Assembly (NCBI RefSeq): GCF_040436345.1
Contig: NC_133223.1
Span: 6,800,847 to 6,864,846 of the forward strand
Reading direction: 5' to 3'
From: Pagrus major
Taxonomy: Eukaryota > Chordata > Actinopteri > Spariformes > Sparidae
DNA: 64,000 bases
Below the pieces are notes generated by a model. It had not been told where the DNA came from and searched no databases. It worked only from the letters and a program-made list of their open reading frames with translations. Position 1 is the first letter of the stretch. Each line of letters opens with the position of its first letter. Positions 49,201 through 60,449 of the stretch are shown here, piece by piece. A program made the position numbers and the translations under genes.

Positions 49201-50335
49201 CTCTCTCTGTGAAACATATTGTAACAGATAGAGCATAAATCTGACCATTATGTGAAACATGAAGCATCCAAACAAAGCAGTGTTAAAATGAAATAACATT
49301 ATATGTGGTCCTACATTTTTTCCTTTTAATCTGCCTCTATCTACCTGCTCCTGTGTTTCCATGCCTGCTATAGATCAGCAACTTGTGAGAATGCAAACTG
49401 TTTGCTATGCTTTAGCCTTTACTCTTATTGCAATTATAACATTGTGCTACATGTATTATCATGCATGTAGTTAATATCAAATGCATATTATAAGTAGTTC
49501 ATACCAAGCAATTTAATTGAGAACGTGACCTTGCTCATCACTGTTACTCCACCTTTTCCATGGCAATATTGTAACTGCCAGAGCTGGAACAAATGTCACT
49601 ACATATGTTGTCATACACAGGGTGCATTTTTACTCATGAAACCTCTCTTTCACTACGCTATTCAGCCTGCCCACCAAGAAGGATGTTTCCTGCAAAAACG
49701 AAGGCAGCATTGTGCAACCAAAACAGGAAGAGGCATTGTTTTTCCCCAGGTGGTATCCTCCGGTAATGGTGGAACAACTGGAATAACTGTAGTAACTCCA
49801 CACTGCAAAATAAAAAGAACCCGCTGATGGAGCAAAGAAGGTGAAGAGGGCGAGTGATAGACACTGAGGTAAGACAAGAGTGAAAGGACGGGTATTCACT
49901 CAATGGAGAGCACCTGTGATGTGTCAAAGTCTGGTCCACCGCACAGTATTTTCCCTCTACTAGATCAGCAATTAACAAAACCTGCCCACTTATTAATATA
50001 ACCGGGTGTTTTCCTTTGCTGTTTTATGGCACTGAGATCAGGGATTCTAGGTCAAATTGTGAATCTTACAGTTGTCTTTTGCTTTGGACAGTAGCCATGC
50101 TGCTAGTGGTAGCAATGCAGTTAATGCTGCGTTTGCCACAGTGGCATCATCAGTAATATCACAGTGAAACCCTGGGAGGGGGGAAAGATGAAAAGTTGTC
50201 TCTATCGGCTTTAACATCGTGAGATATGTCGTTTTTATACATTTTCATTAATTTCTAAGGGAATGATGCATGGATCTTGATGAAAAATTCAGGCGTATTT
50301 AGGTGGCTGGTATCTATGAGTGAGTATAATTTGAT
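43276..50335. other. long intergenic stretch, no gene recognised
   Basis: No splice-flanked exon or protein motif was recognised. 43480-43800 looks unique, with ATGCTAAT and TAATTATC homeodomain/POU-like words near 43755, and includes an AC repeat at 43699-43719. 44990-45290 is relatively GC-rich. These are at most candidate regulatory elements. Confidence 0.35.
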
Positions 50336-50632
50336 GCAGCACGGTGGCACAGTGGTTAGCAAGAAGGTCCTGGGTTCAAATCAGTTTGCATGTTCTCTGC
50401 TTGCGTGGGTTTCCTCGAAGGTACTCTGTCTTCCACCACTGTCAAAACATGCACAAAAGGTTAATTCTCAAGTGAGTGCCCTTGACCAAGGCATTAGCTT
50501 AAAATCTGGAGTTAGTCCTTGGGCGATGCATGTTGCCCACTACTCCCTCGGGATGGGTTAAATGCAGAGAACCAGTTTCAATATGTTGTACATTGTATGA
50601 TTGTACCTGATTAAATAAAGATTTTTATCCTT
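50336..50632 (+). mobile_element. tRNA-derived SINE with shortened head
   Basis: A box TGGCACAGTGG (50345-50355), B box GGTTCAAATC (50373-50382), body words CTTGACCAAGGCATTAGC and GGGATGGGTTAAATGCAGAG, and tail ATTGTACCTGATTAAATAAA. The boxes are only 17 bp apart, shorter than a tRNA-like head, which suggests loss of about 16 bp between them. Confidence 0.8.
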
Positions 50633-50879
50633 TTTCTAGATGCACTGAGCTTAAAGGTTCAGACTAATGGATGGTTTAAAATTTAGAGTGATACAGAGCT
50701 GTCGAGTTTGATATTGGATTAGGTGTGACTGAATTAAAGGGGACTGTATGCCCTCTACTGAGTGCCATTCTAGTTGTTATTTCTTTAGTTTATTTTGCCT
50801 TTTGTTAGTTTGTATCAGACTATAGTCATTTGTATTATGTATATTACAATATCATTAAGGTTATATTTTTAAATATGTG

Positions 50880-51770
50880 TTTTAAAGGTGCAATATGTAA
50901 GAATTAGCATTTTAAGCAATCAGAAATGTACTAAAATTATCAACAGAATGTGAATAAATAACAGTTTTGACGTTATGTCAAAGAAACCTATATACTGGGT
51001 TGCAGAGATAACTATTGAAGTTCACATGCTAACTAGCTAGCCACTTTGTACTTCAAGAGTTTATAGTCCGAAAGTAAACAACACTAACAGTCCCCATTGA
51101 GCTCCCAGTCTGGGCAAAGTGTTACGCTGTATGGTGCGAGGCAGGACCCAAAAGCGAACAGCGAGACAGAAGTAGAGTTCAGGTAGATTTATTGAGTTTA
51201 GACAATGGAAATGTGCAGGGGCAAGGCGTGATAAACTCCAGCTGGTGAGTCCGTCGGAGCAGGGAGAGGTGTTGGAGGAGAGGTCGCTCACTGTGGTGTT
51301 GGTGGACCAGGTGGCGTGGGGCGGCTCGGGCTGAGCTCGGGGCGAGGGCACCGGTTTCAGAGGTGCGGAGAGCTGGGCTGCGGGGTGTGAAGCCGCTGGT
51401 TGCCGGGAAAGCAGGTGATTGCTGGCGGGAGAACAAACGATAATTAGATCTAGAGAATAATACAAGAAGATACTAATAAGAGCTTCAGGTAGCGTAGAGA
51501 CCAAGGCTTTTAAAAAGGCGCAGGTGTGCGTGTGCGGCTCCGGTGAGGTGAAACTCCGCCCAGCCTCCCTCTGCACGTCTGCAAACACAGCAAACAGAAA
51601 AAACACCAAAAACACACACAAGTCCGCCCCAGAATTTGACAGGCCATAACACAAAGTCAGCTAATAGAATTGTTCACTAGCTGCCTGGTTAACTGAGCTT
51701 ACACAGCTATGTTTGGACTTGTTGAGTATGAATTTGGCAGGTGGCTGATTCTTAGTTAGAGAACCTTTAA
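50880..51770. repeat. dispersed fish DNA repeat, copy 3, interrupted
   Basis: Opens TTAAAGGTGCAATATGTAAG and ends near GAGAACCTTTAACG, so both ends carry an inverted AACGTT/TTAAAGGT-type word. A separate element at 51119-51652 splits it. Confidence 0.5.
51119..51652. mobile_element. 534-bp GC-rich element with short inverted ends
   Basis: The left end is GTGTTACGCTGT and the right end, reversed, is GTGTTATGGCCTGT. It is flanked by AAA on both sides. The interior is markedly GC-rich against its surroundings (for example GGTGGCGTGGGGCGGCTCGG). A long minus-strand frame (51061-51654) extends past both ends, is proline- and serine-rich, has no family motif, and is probably a by-product of base composition. 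Confidence 0.6.
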
Positions 51771-53109
51771 CGTTGTTGTGAGAGAGTGTATGTATTTCCT
51801 CTCACTGTGTAATGGTAGAGTTTGCAGGGATAGATGCATGGTGTAAAAGCAGGATTTTGTCCTCGAGAGAAGGGGTCAGGTTGCCTGTCATCTCGGCTGG
51901 TATCTGTTGCGTCTGTGGGACTGCTTTTGATGTCCGTCAGCCTGCTACCTGTTTGGTGGCTGTTGTGGAACTTCTGTAATTTGTTTTTGGAGGCAAGAAA
52001 AAAAGAAATCTGAGCTCTGGAGAAAATCTCTGCTTGCCTGATGCTGCTTATTTCTCCATCCCGCTTTACAACTCAATCTTGCTGGCTCTCATCCTGTTTG
52101 TAGGGGGTCATCACCATCAAAACCTCACACTAATGTACAGCATTAGTGTCCTAGTTACAGCTGGTGAAATATGCCAGCCTCTCTAAGTCTCAGAGTTTCA
52201 GCTGACGAATGAAAGGATGTTGTTGACTGCTTCTGTCTTAAAAAAGGACACGTTATTTTAAAAAATTACCTCATATTGCAAAGCTGTCATCAAACTGTAG
52301 ACTGCATATATGCCAAGATAGAATGCAAAGCTTGACAGGTGTAGCAATTAGGATAGCGGGACTTAGCCAAGGGATCAATTGGATGTTCCTGAGCATAGTT
52401 AGCATGGACAGGATACTTACACCTCTTGGTCAAGGTCAAGGGAAAATGAGGGTTAAATGATAATGCTGTCAACAAATACACCTTTGTGACAGGATGTCAA
52501 ACTGCTGCCGCATTGCTGGACACAAACACAGAGTGACCCATTCCTCACCTTGACCTCCTCACTCCACCATATGTTACCACATTGAATATAATTACTAATG
52601 CATACTATGACATACTATGCTATGAATTATTGCTGCATACCAGCACAGCTCTTGGGGCACAGGGATGCTCTGTATCCACTGCAATTTCAATGAACTGTGG
52701 ACAAAAAGGGAACCTGGTTAGACACCAGGAGACTGTAAGCTGACAGGCATCAACACCTTTGTAGTTCAGCAGGCGGAGAGCAGAGCAGATCAAAAGCACA
52801 CAGCAAAATCTCTCACACTGGCAATTTTTTATTTTAGTCTGTTGACAAAAAGCTGTTACAGAGGTATGTACGCATAATTGCATGTTACATAGTCACACGT
52901 GTCACAGTTTTTGTCATCATGGCAACTTTATAATGTCCCTGCTGCTAACAAGGTTTACTCTGCATACAGAACTGTTTCTGTACTATAATTTAGACAAAAC
53001 TCAACCTTGTATGTATATGCAAGTGCTGGTCTCACGCAGTTTTATATCAAATTTGATATTATATAAAAGTGGTTTTAAATGTTATCCTTGACCCTTTCTT
53101 CTGTACTGA
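51771..53109. other. intergenic DNA, no gene recognised
   Basis: No exon or clear repeat end was recognised. Confidence 0.4.
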
Positions 53110-53240
53110 GATGCAGTGTTGTAGACTTGGGATTTGGATTTGACTTGTGAAAATGAGGATTTGTAACTCGACTTAAACTCCTCTGCCCCGAGACTTGAAG
53201 ATTCAACTTGGAGGGCAAAGAGCTGATTAGACTTGACCTT
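53110..53240. repeat. ACTTG-rich dispersed fish repeat, second copy
   Basis: TTGTAGACTTGGGATTTGG, GACTTGTGAA and CGAGACTTGAAGATTCAAC resemble 29345-29830. Confidence 0.5.
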
Positions 53241-53669
53241 GGATCAATAGATATTGCAAAAATCTCTAATGTGCATAGTTTTGCCTTTTGCAGCATGAAT
53301 AATTAATAATATGGCAGGCTTATGCATGTAATGTTACCATAGTACAGCAGACTTAATCCAATGAACACACATCTCACTGTAAACCCCTGTTTAATAGTTC
53401 CAGGAGCTCAGAAATCCTCCAGCAATGATTCCACTACACCCCCAAAATTGTTATGAGAGACGATTTCATAAGGCCATTCAAGTATTTGCCTTCCTTTCAT
53501 GTACACTCAGACACTTATGGTATAAGCCAGTGAATTATGTGGCAATCACGTGAGGAATTTGTAGTTACTATTAGCCCTGCTGTGCCATATTTGCTCAGTG
53601 TAAGCACCAATAGTAAGGATGGAACGGAACGGAATATTGAACCAAATAAAAAATGTTGATGAAGGTTCT

Positions 53670-54345
53670 CAGCTATCCAGGTCATGGTAGTTTTAAATGC
53701 TGTATTGTAGGCAAATGGACGTGTTCCAGTTTCTTGAAGACGTGTCACCTCTCATCCAAGAGGCTTCTTCAGTTCTAACTAACTGGAGGGGAGTTGCAGG
53801 CTTTTAAACTCTGTGTGGGAGTGTCCTTACAGAGTTGTTAAGGACACGTGTGAGCTCTGAGTTTCAGAGTCAATAGGGCTACTTGTGGGTCATTGGTCAA
53901 ACCGGCCTTCATGGGAGTATGTTAGGTTGAGGTGAGCCCAGGTGTGAATGGTTGTTAAGCTGTCTGGGGAGGGAACTCAGTACAGCATTGTAGGTGGGTG
54001 ATAAGTAATGTCTTAGGCCACCTCCTCTGTTCAAAGACAGTCATTCCAGTTTGACATAGATAGATTCTTTTACTCCTCTTTCAAACCATCTGTCTTCTCC
54101 GGCCAAGATGTTTACATTGTTGTCCTCAAAGAAATGATTTGTCTCCTTCAGATGTAAGTGGACAGCAGAGTCTTGACCTGAGGAGCTGGCCCTCCTGTGT
54201 TGTGCCATTTGTTTATGGAGAGGTTGTTTTGTCTCCCCAATGAACAAATCTGTGCATTCCTGGCTGCATTGAACAGCATCAACTACATTACTCTGTTTGT
54301 ACTCAGAGTCATATCGTACTCTGCTTTGATCCAAGATCACTTTTT
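53670..54345 (-). pseudogene. 5'-truncated Penelope-like retroelement with GIY-YIG endonuclease
   Basis: The minus-strand frame 54041-54340 encodes a GIY-YIG-type domain: VVDAVQCSQECTDLFIGETK, then LHKQMAQHRRASSSGQD, HLKETNHFFEDNNV and DRWFERGVKESIYVKLE. This arrangement is typical of the C-terminal endonuclease of Penelope-like elements, which nick DNA to prime reverse transcription. In this copy the YIG position reads FIG, and Gln stands where an Arg is usual after LHK, so activity is doubtful. The frame ends in TGA, and the expected downstream sequence (RGGGLRHYLSPTYNAVL) continues in another frame. The reverse-transcriptase part is absent. Downstream non-coding sequence runs to about 53670 and includes a hammerhead-like motif. 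Confidence 0.85.
53735..53775 (-). other. hammerhead-ribozyme-like motif in the Penelope 3' region
   Basis: The minus strand reads CTGAAGA (53766-53772), a CCTCT/AGAGG hairpin, GACA (53743-53746), C, then GTC and TTC. TTC can pair with the GAA before CTGAAGA. This is the CUGANGA - helix II - GAAA layout of a hammerhead with a tiny helix III, but GAAA is GACA here, so self-cleavage would probably be lost. The ribozyme reading is inference. Confidence 0.4.
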
Positions 54346-56139
54346 AACATTTGGCATTAAAAAGTGGATTTATCTTCACTCCTGATTATCAACCTGACTG
54401 CAGCAGTGATCCACTGAGCTGACCTCCATTGTCGGGTGTTTATGTTCTATAATGTTGACTGCTGCCTGAAGCTGGAGGGGAAATGTACTTAATAAACGAA
54501 GCGTTACAAAGAGGAGCGCGGTAAACTTGTGGATTTCTCTGGTTTGAACATTGTTGGAAACATTTGGGATAATCTACGTACACAACTCAACAACATATAT
54601 AAAAAAGGTCTGGGTTTTTTTTAGACATTTTAAGGCAAACTCTTACATATTATATGTTTAAACTCTCCACACGTCTTTCTCCTATGCCTTTGATAGTTCC
54701 TGATGGACAGAATAAATATGTCAAACCAGTAGAAAGATTACCATAAAACAAGTAATATGACATCATAATGAATAACCACCACAATCCTCCAATTTATGTT
54801 CTACTTTGGGAAGAAGCCTGAGGTGGTTAGGGTAAATGTGGACTGACATTGTTAGACAGAGTGCTGTTCATTAATATTATTATGGAGTAGCGATAGTGGA
54901 AGAGGTTTTTAATAATGAGGCTGCAGAAGATGATTGATTTTATGTCCTGTCACAGTGTAACTGTCATCAACAGTAGCATTACCCTGTACTCTGGGAACAA
55001 TTACACTGTGTGTTGCAGGCTTTAATCTTAAGTGTTACTGAACACAGTACATCCAACGCAATTCAAAGTGATCATTTTTATAGTGTTGTGTTCATGTCAA
55101 ATGACTATGTACAGGAAAACGTGCATCCAGTCCAAAGATAATGCAGAGCAAAATGTAACCAGCTTCCAAACCTGAACGACCAGAGATTTGCCACAAAAAC
55201 TGGAAAACTACATCAACATTTAAAAATTAATTCATAAATCAAAACAAACAAACAACAACAACAAAAAACATGACATTTTACTTGCTTTTGTTTGTGCACT
55301 CAGCTCAGGCACTAGGAGGCATACAGAACATAAAAAGGAGGCTTGGACAAGCAGATAATCAGGAGCAACACATATCAAATAGTCGTCTTTGACAATGTCC
55401 AGTTTTGAATAGATAAGCAGTGAAATATGAATACATTTACATAAGCTACAAATTGAACTTGGTTTAGCCTGTTGGCTGCTTTTTCAAGTCTCTCTGTATG
55501 TGTCACTCCTGATATGCTGTCACTGGGAGATACAGTGTGTGTAGACATATGTTTATGGTGAATGCTTTTGAAAGGTCATCAGATAATTTCCCAGTCCCTC
55601 ATGTGTACACAGAGAGTACTGTTTGGTTCTAAACTGTAATTACCACCGACTCTAACATAATAAGCTGTTGAATGTCACAAGAAAGGAGTTTAAGCTGCCT
55701 TGACTGCTGCTTGGTATAAGTAGCCCTCACTATCGGAGGCACCGAATACTTTATGTAATCATTATAACCTATTTTAAGGGAAATTATGTATGCAGGTGTA
55801 CTTATTTGCTGACTTGCAATTAACTCAGTTCATAAGTACTGAAAGGAAGCAAATGCAAATATGGTAGCTCCGAAAGATAAATAAAAGAAAAGTACTGTAA
55901 CTACTAAAAATGTCAAATTAATTTACTGATGTCAGTCCTGCAAGTCACAGAGATGCACCACGATCATATCTAAAAACATTTACATTTATGTTTTTTTGTT
56001 TTTTCCCAGTGATGTTTGACTGTAGCAGCTACCCACTGAAGTTCTTATTAGTATGTACAAAACTACCTTTGCCTATTGGCTACATTGTCACTTGGAGAAA
56101 ATTTAGGCCATGAGTGAAGGAGTAACTGATTAGCACAAC
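54346..56139. other. intergenic DNA, no gene recognised
   Basis: No exon was recognised. It is A-rich around 55220-55270. Confidence 0.4.
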
Positions 56140-56497
56140 CATGTGATCACTCATGGGTCCTGGAATTCATGTGGATGCTGTTTTACACACACTGCCCACC
56201 CAAACACCATTGCACACCAAGTCCACAAGCCCTCCCTGATGGTCACACCGTAAAAACAGCTCATCAACGGCTTAAGGAACATAACAAAGAGCTTAAGGTG
56301 TTGACCCGGCCTCCAAACTCCCAATATCCCAATCCGATTGAGCATCCGTGAATTGCGTTGTAACAGACCCAATCCATGGAGGCCGCAGCCCCCAACTCAC
56401 AGGAGCCAAAAGAACCGTTACCAAATTCTTGGCGGCACAAGTAGGATGTACACGACATTAGGCAGCTGGTTTTAATGTTGTGGCTGATCGGTGTAAA
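56140..56497 (+). mobile_element. Tc1/mariner-like relic: DDE C-terminal region and terminal repeat
   Basis: The plus strand encodes EHNKELKVLTRPPNSQYPNP and IEHP, the decayed form of the conserved WPPNSPDLNPIEHLW block of Tc1-like transposases. It ends with the terminal repeat TGGTTTTAATGTTGTGGCTG (56467-56486), shared with the copy at 4271. Stops after IEHP and base changes inactivate it. Confidence 0.8.
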
Positions 56498-56946
56498 CTA
56501 CTGTAAGTCATGACCATATTGTAAAATTGCAAATACATTTTACTTCAAGCCATACAACTAATTTTGAAGCATCTAAACACTTTTAGAGGCAGCTCTCTTC
56601 GCCTCTTTATTTTCTTCAAGTTTTCCATCACTTGGCCTATTTGGTAGTACAGGCTGTCAGTATGAGCGCTGGAATTGCCGCCGTAGATACCAGAACAGGA
56701 GGCTCCTACTATCTGTGTGATGCCCGAGCAAACAGGACCGCCTCTTCATGAAGTTCTCTGTCCTGATTGGATAAAGTGGGCAGGGATACCAGAAAATGTA
56801 TTTTCCCTTTTACTGCATGAGCAAATAACAGCAGCTTTAAACACCAATGTTTTTGTGCAATGACAACATATAAGAAGTAATTTCAAAAATGTGTATTGTT
56901 TAAGATTTGATTGTTTTTGTTGATTCCTATTGTATTATCGTAAGCT

Positions 56947-56971
56947 ACACACACACACACACACACACACA
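56947..56971. repeat. AC microsatellite
   Basis: Uninterrupted run of twelve AC units plus A. Confidence 0.95.
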
Positions 56972-57009
56972 AAGAACAAAAACTAGACTAATGAATAATA
57001 AACTAGTCA

Positions 57010-57470
57010 TGGTGGAGTGTTGAGGATGAGTTCAGGAGTCTCACAGCCTGGAGAATGAAGCTGCTCTGTAGTCTGGTGGTACAGCAGCAGATACTTCTGT
57101 ATCTGTTGTTGTCAGTGGGTGTTGTCTTTTAGTATCTTTGGGCTCTGTGCAGACATCTCACTTCACTGATGTCACTGCTGCAGTGATGTTCTGGTGGTTT
57201 TAATCAGCTGCTGTAGAGCCTTCCTGTCCTGGGCCATGATGAACCATGTCAGTTTGTGATGTTTCCAGTCAGGATGCTTTCTAATGAACTTGACGCAGGA
57301 ATTTAGCCCTCTTAAGTCTAAAAAGCAGAGCCTTTGCTTTTTTTTTTTTTGTTATCTGCCTGGCGATGTGTGCTGGCCATAACAGGTCGATGTTGATTCC
57401 CAGGAACAGAAAACTGTTCACCTGCTCCGTCTTAGCTCCACACGATGTAGACAGGGGGTCTTTTCCTTCA
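57010..57470 (-). mobile_element. LINE ORF2 relic, FLFLGINIDLLWP region
   Basis: Same family as 31349-31990. On the minus strand it reads TEQVNSFLFLGINIDLLWPA, the VxxFKFLG-type block that follows the reverse transcriptase, then LTWFIMAQDRKALQQLIKTT and, past a small deletion, the RYRSI and QAVRLLNSSS tail. A T-rich run near 57345 interrupts it. Confidence 0.75.
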
Positions 57471-60255
57471 ATCAGTCATCCCCTTCAGCAGCTGTATTTA
57501 ATAAACAAAACAACTACTACAACATCATTGTAGGAACATAAACCCTCTCACCAGACCCCACCCCTCTGTCCAACTGGTGCAGGAACAAAGATGTAATCCC
57601 TCACTGGCTGCCCAACTGCAAACACCATAAACAATGTGAGACTTTTGATTAGAATTCCTTTTTGGTTGCCACGGGAGTCTTTAAACATCTTGATAACAAG
57701 ATCCTGTTTAAAGTTATTGAAGTCAAGCCATTTTACAACAGAGGAGTAGCAATATATTCACTTTTATTATTAAATTATACATCTATACAATAGATCCTTA
57801 ATAAAACTGCAGCTATACAAATCATTAAGAAGAAGTAACCACGTGATATTACCCATTGCAATATAACCAAAACACTCTGAGAGGTATGTTTTCATTTACT
57901 GATACTAGAGATCACATCTTGAGACATAACAAGGACATGCACAGATGGGGTCTGGTGGATCAAGACCCTATCTTTTGACCATGCCGCTCTCACTTTCAGT
58001 CTCGTAATCTTTAGCCATGGTAGTGGCGGGGCTCCAGGAAGGGCGATATTGTTTATCAGTCTTTCGTCCATCTGTCCATCCATCAGTCCATTGGTCCAAA
58101 CATCACAATCAGGGTGATATATCTTCACAAATATCACACAGTTGTTCCTTTATGACATTTATGATCCCCAGAGGATGAATTCTAATGACTTTCCAACACA
58201 TAGAAAAAAACAATTACCACATTCCTGTCCACCTCAGATTCAGCTTTTCTTTGGGCTTCTTATGTTTAGCATGTTAAGCTCAAAATACAACTGACAAAGA
58301 CGGCTAACCTGCCTAAGAATAGCTGAAGCCAATGGATGATAAATCTGTTGACATAGAGCTGAGCCTGACAAGCTTGATCTTGACATTTTTGGTACTCTTT
58401 TTATTCCAGTACCACCTCCAGGTCAAGCTTAGTGTTTTTTGCAATTAAGTTTTTTGGATCTAAAAAAAGCAAAGTTTTCTTCATTGTCCACCCATGCTTT
58501 GCTGAAATTCTAACTTGTATGCAGACCACTTGGTTGGTTCTCGACTTTTTCATCTTCTTTGTGTGTGTATATTGATCTTTCCAAGGGATATCCCAGCCTC
58601 ACAGTCTTTGTCTGACACTGACAAGAAGGCCCACCTTCTCCTGCCAGCTTGGCTTCTGCATATCACCAAGCTAGCAATTGAGATATTAGCGTTACAACTT
58701 TAAACAGTGGAACAAACTCACTGAAGTTCTGTGACAAAGTGTAGTAGAGCAGGTTGTGACTGAAACATTTAACCCTCGGAGCATACTGTAGCTGTACAAG
58801 CTCCGATGAACTGCCGTGATTGTTTCATTGTACTGCGAACTTCACTCGACTCACATGCTGGTTCAACCAGTTTCACACTTCCTGTACACACCAAACTGCT
58901 GCCTGTATGCCAAAGACCACCAAAGATACCGCTCGGGAGCTGAATAGATTTTGAGATTTGTATACTGTACCATTATCAGTATATGCAGTGGTTTTGAACC
59001 TGTATTACCACTATTATTGGATGCCTGCAAAGGCTAGAGTTCCGACTGCAGTTTGGTTGAGAGTTACACCTGTTACTGTACATGTTAGTGTGGATGACCA
59101 TTGTGTATTTATTTAAATACTATAATCCTCTCCATGAATTTCTTATTTCTGCTACTGTCATGAGACAATACATGTATGTCTTTTTGGGTTTTTTATGTAA
59201 TTGAAAAATAATACACAAGTAGACTTTGCACACTTAAATAAATATGAAAAATTATGATTTCACAAGCCTTCAGCTAAATATTGCCTACAACTAATTATAT
59301 GTGGTTTAAATGGCGTACAATGCTTTCTTAGGGACGAGACTTGAAAACCTGAAACACTTGAAAGTGTTGAGAGTTACTATCTACTTAAAAAAAGATTACA
59401 ACCTCATGGATTTAATGGACTTTTTATGTTTGTAAATTTCCATGCTACTTCAAACGGTGCGGCTGAAAACAGCTCAGTGAAAGAAACATTACCGACAGTC
59501 ACCCGATACTAATGGTCAACTGGCAGATGTTGTGCATGACTGGGAAATTCATATTCCCTTTTATTCTATGTGGTGTGGGTTACAGAACTGAATGACAATA
59601 AGCTCATCTCTATGTAAATGCGACTGCTTTTGTGCAAATCACATGAATAACTTCTAAAATGTTAAAATAAAAACTTGTATGCAAATTAGGCACTCATACA
59701 GTATAGGCAGTATTGTCCCCTTTTCTTCTTCTACAACACTCACCACCACTGACAAAACAAAGACAGCAGCGAATGCACGCATATCTTACAGGCCTGGCCT
59801 ACATTTCCTGACTTGCAAGTACAATTTAGTGAGTCCCACCGAAATGTGGAAATCTTCAGCATTTGAGGGTTTTAAACAAAACGTTGTAAGTTGTGCGCGT
59901 TCAGGATGGACAGCAGCGTTCGCTCAGCGCACTCGTGGTGTCCCTCTGTCCACCGCTGCAGAACATTCATCTTTTGCTTTACACAATTTGCAACGACAGA
60001 AACCACAGCAGCTTGATTCTTGACAGTTTCACCAACATCAAATACACTAAGAGCTGTAAAGATTCAGCCACTTGCTTGTACTGGAGCATTTACGAAAGTG
60101 GACTACAGGCTACAGGCTTTTGCAGTGTTCCTGAGAGTCTTCCAGGGCACAGAGATGTTTTGTTGTAAGAAATCCTGCAGCGGCTCGTCCACCTGTTAGT
60201 CCTTTTTAAGAGAGAGGTAAGTTTGTGTCCTAGGTCCACAGAGCGCACACTGTAG
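57471..60255. other. intergenic DNA and presumed 3' UTR of cntnap5
   Basis: No exon was recognised apart from the 3' UTR that must run leftward from 60255. Minus-strand AATAAA words occur at 59560-59565 and 59108-59113. Either could be the polyadenylation signal and I cannot choose. TCCATC repeats lie near 58070-58090. Confidence 0.4.
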
Positions 60256-60449
60256 TCAGATGTAGTACTCCTTCATGTTGTCCCTGACTGAGTTGTGGAG
60301 GTGCATCTCTGTCCTGTAGTCTGTGTACATGCTGTGTCTGTTGTCTTCTTTGATGCTGCTGCTCCTCTGGGCCCGCCGCTGCTGGTAGAGGAGGCGGCTT
60401 ATCACAGCCAGAGCACACACCGCGATGAAGACCACCGCTGTGACCACAC
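60256..60449 (-). CDS. cntnap5: cntnap5 terminal coding exon
   Basis: Acceptor CTCAG on the minus strand at 60450, stop TGA at 60258-60256. Encodes the transmembrane helix and the whole cytoplasmic tail (63 codons plus stop, and two bases of a split Gly). Confidence 0.85.

Noticed and set aside
51061..51654. 197-codon minus-strand open frame, Pro/Ser/Ala-rich
   Set aside because: It runs past both ends of a GC-rich inserted element, has no family motif, and GC-rich sequence lengthens frames by chance.
59679..60168. Plus-strand frames of 91-114 codons opposite cntnap5
   Set aside because: They overlap the presumed cntnap5 3' UTR on the other strand and show no domain or splice context.
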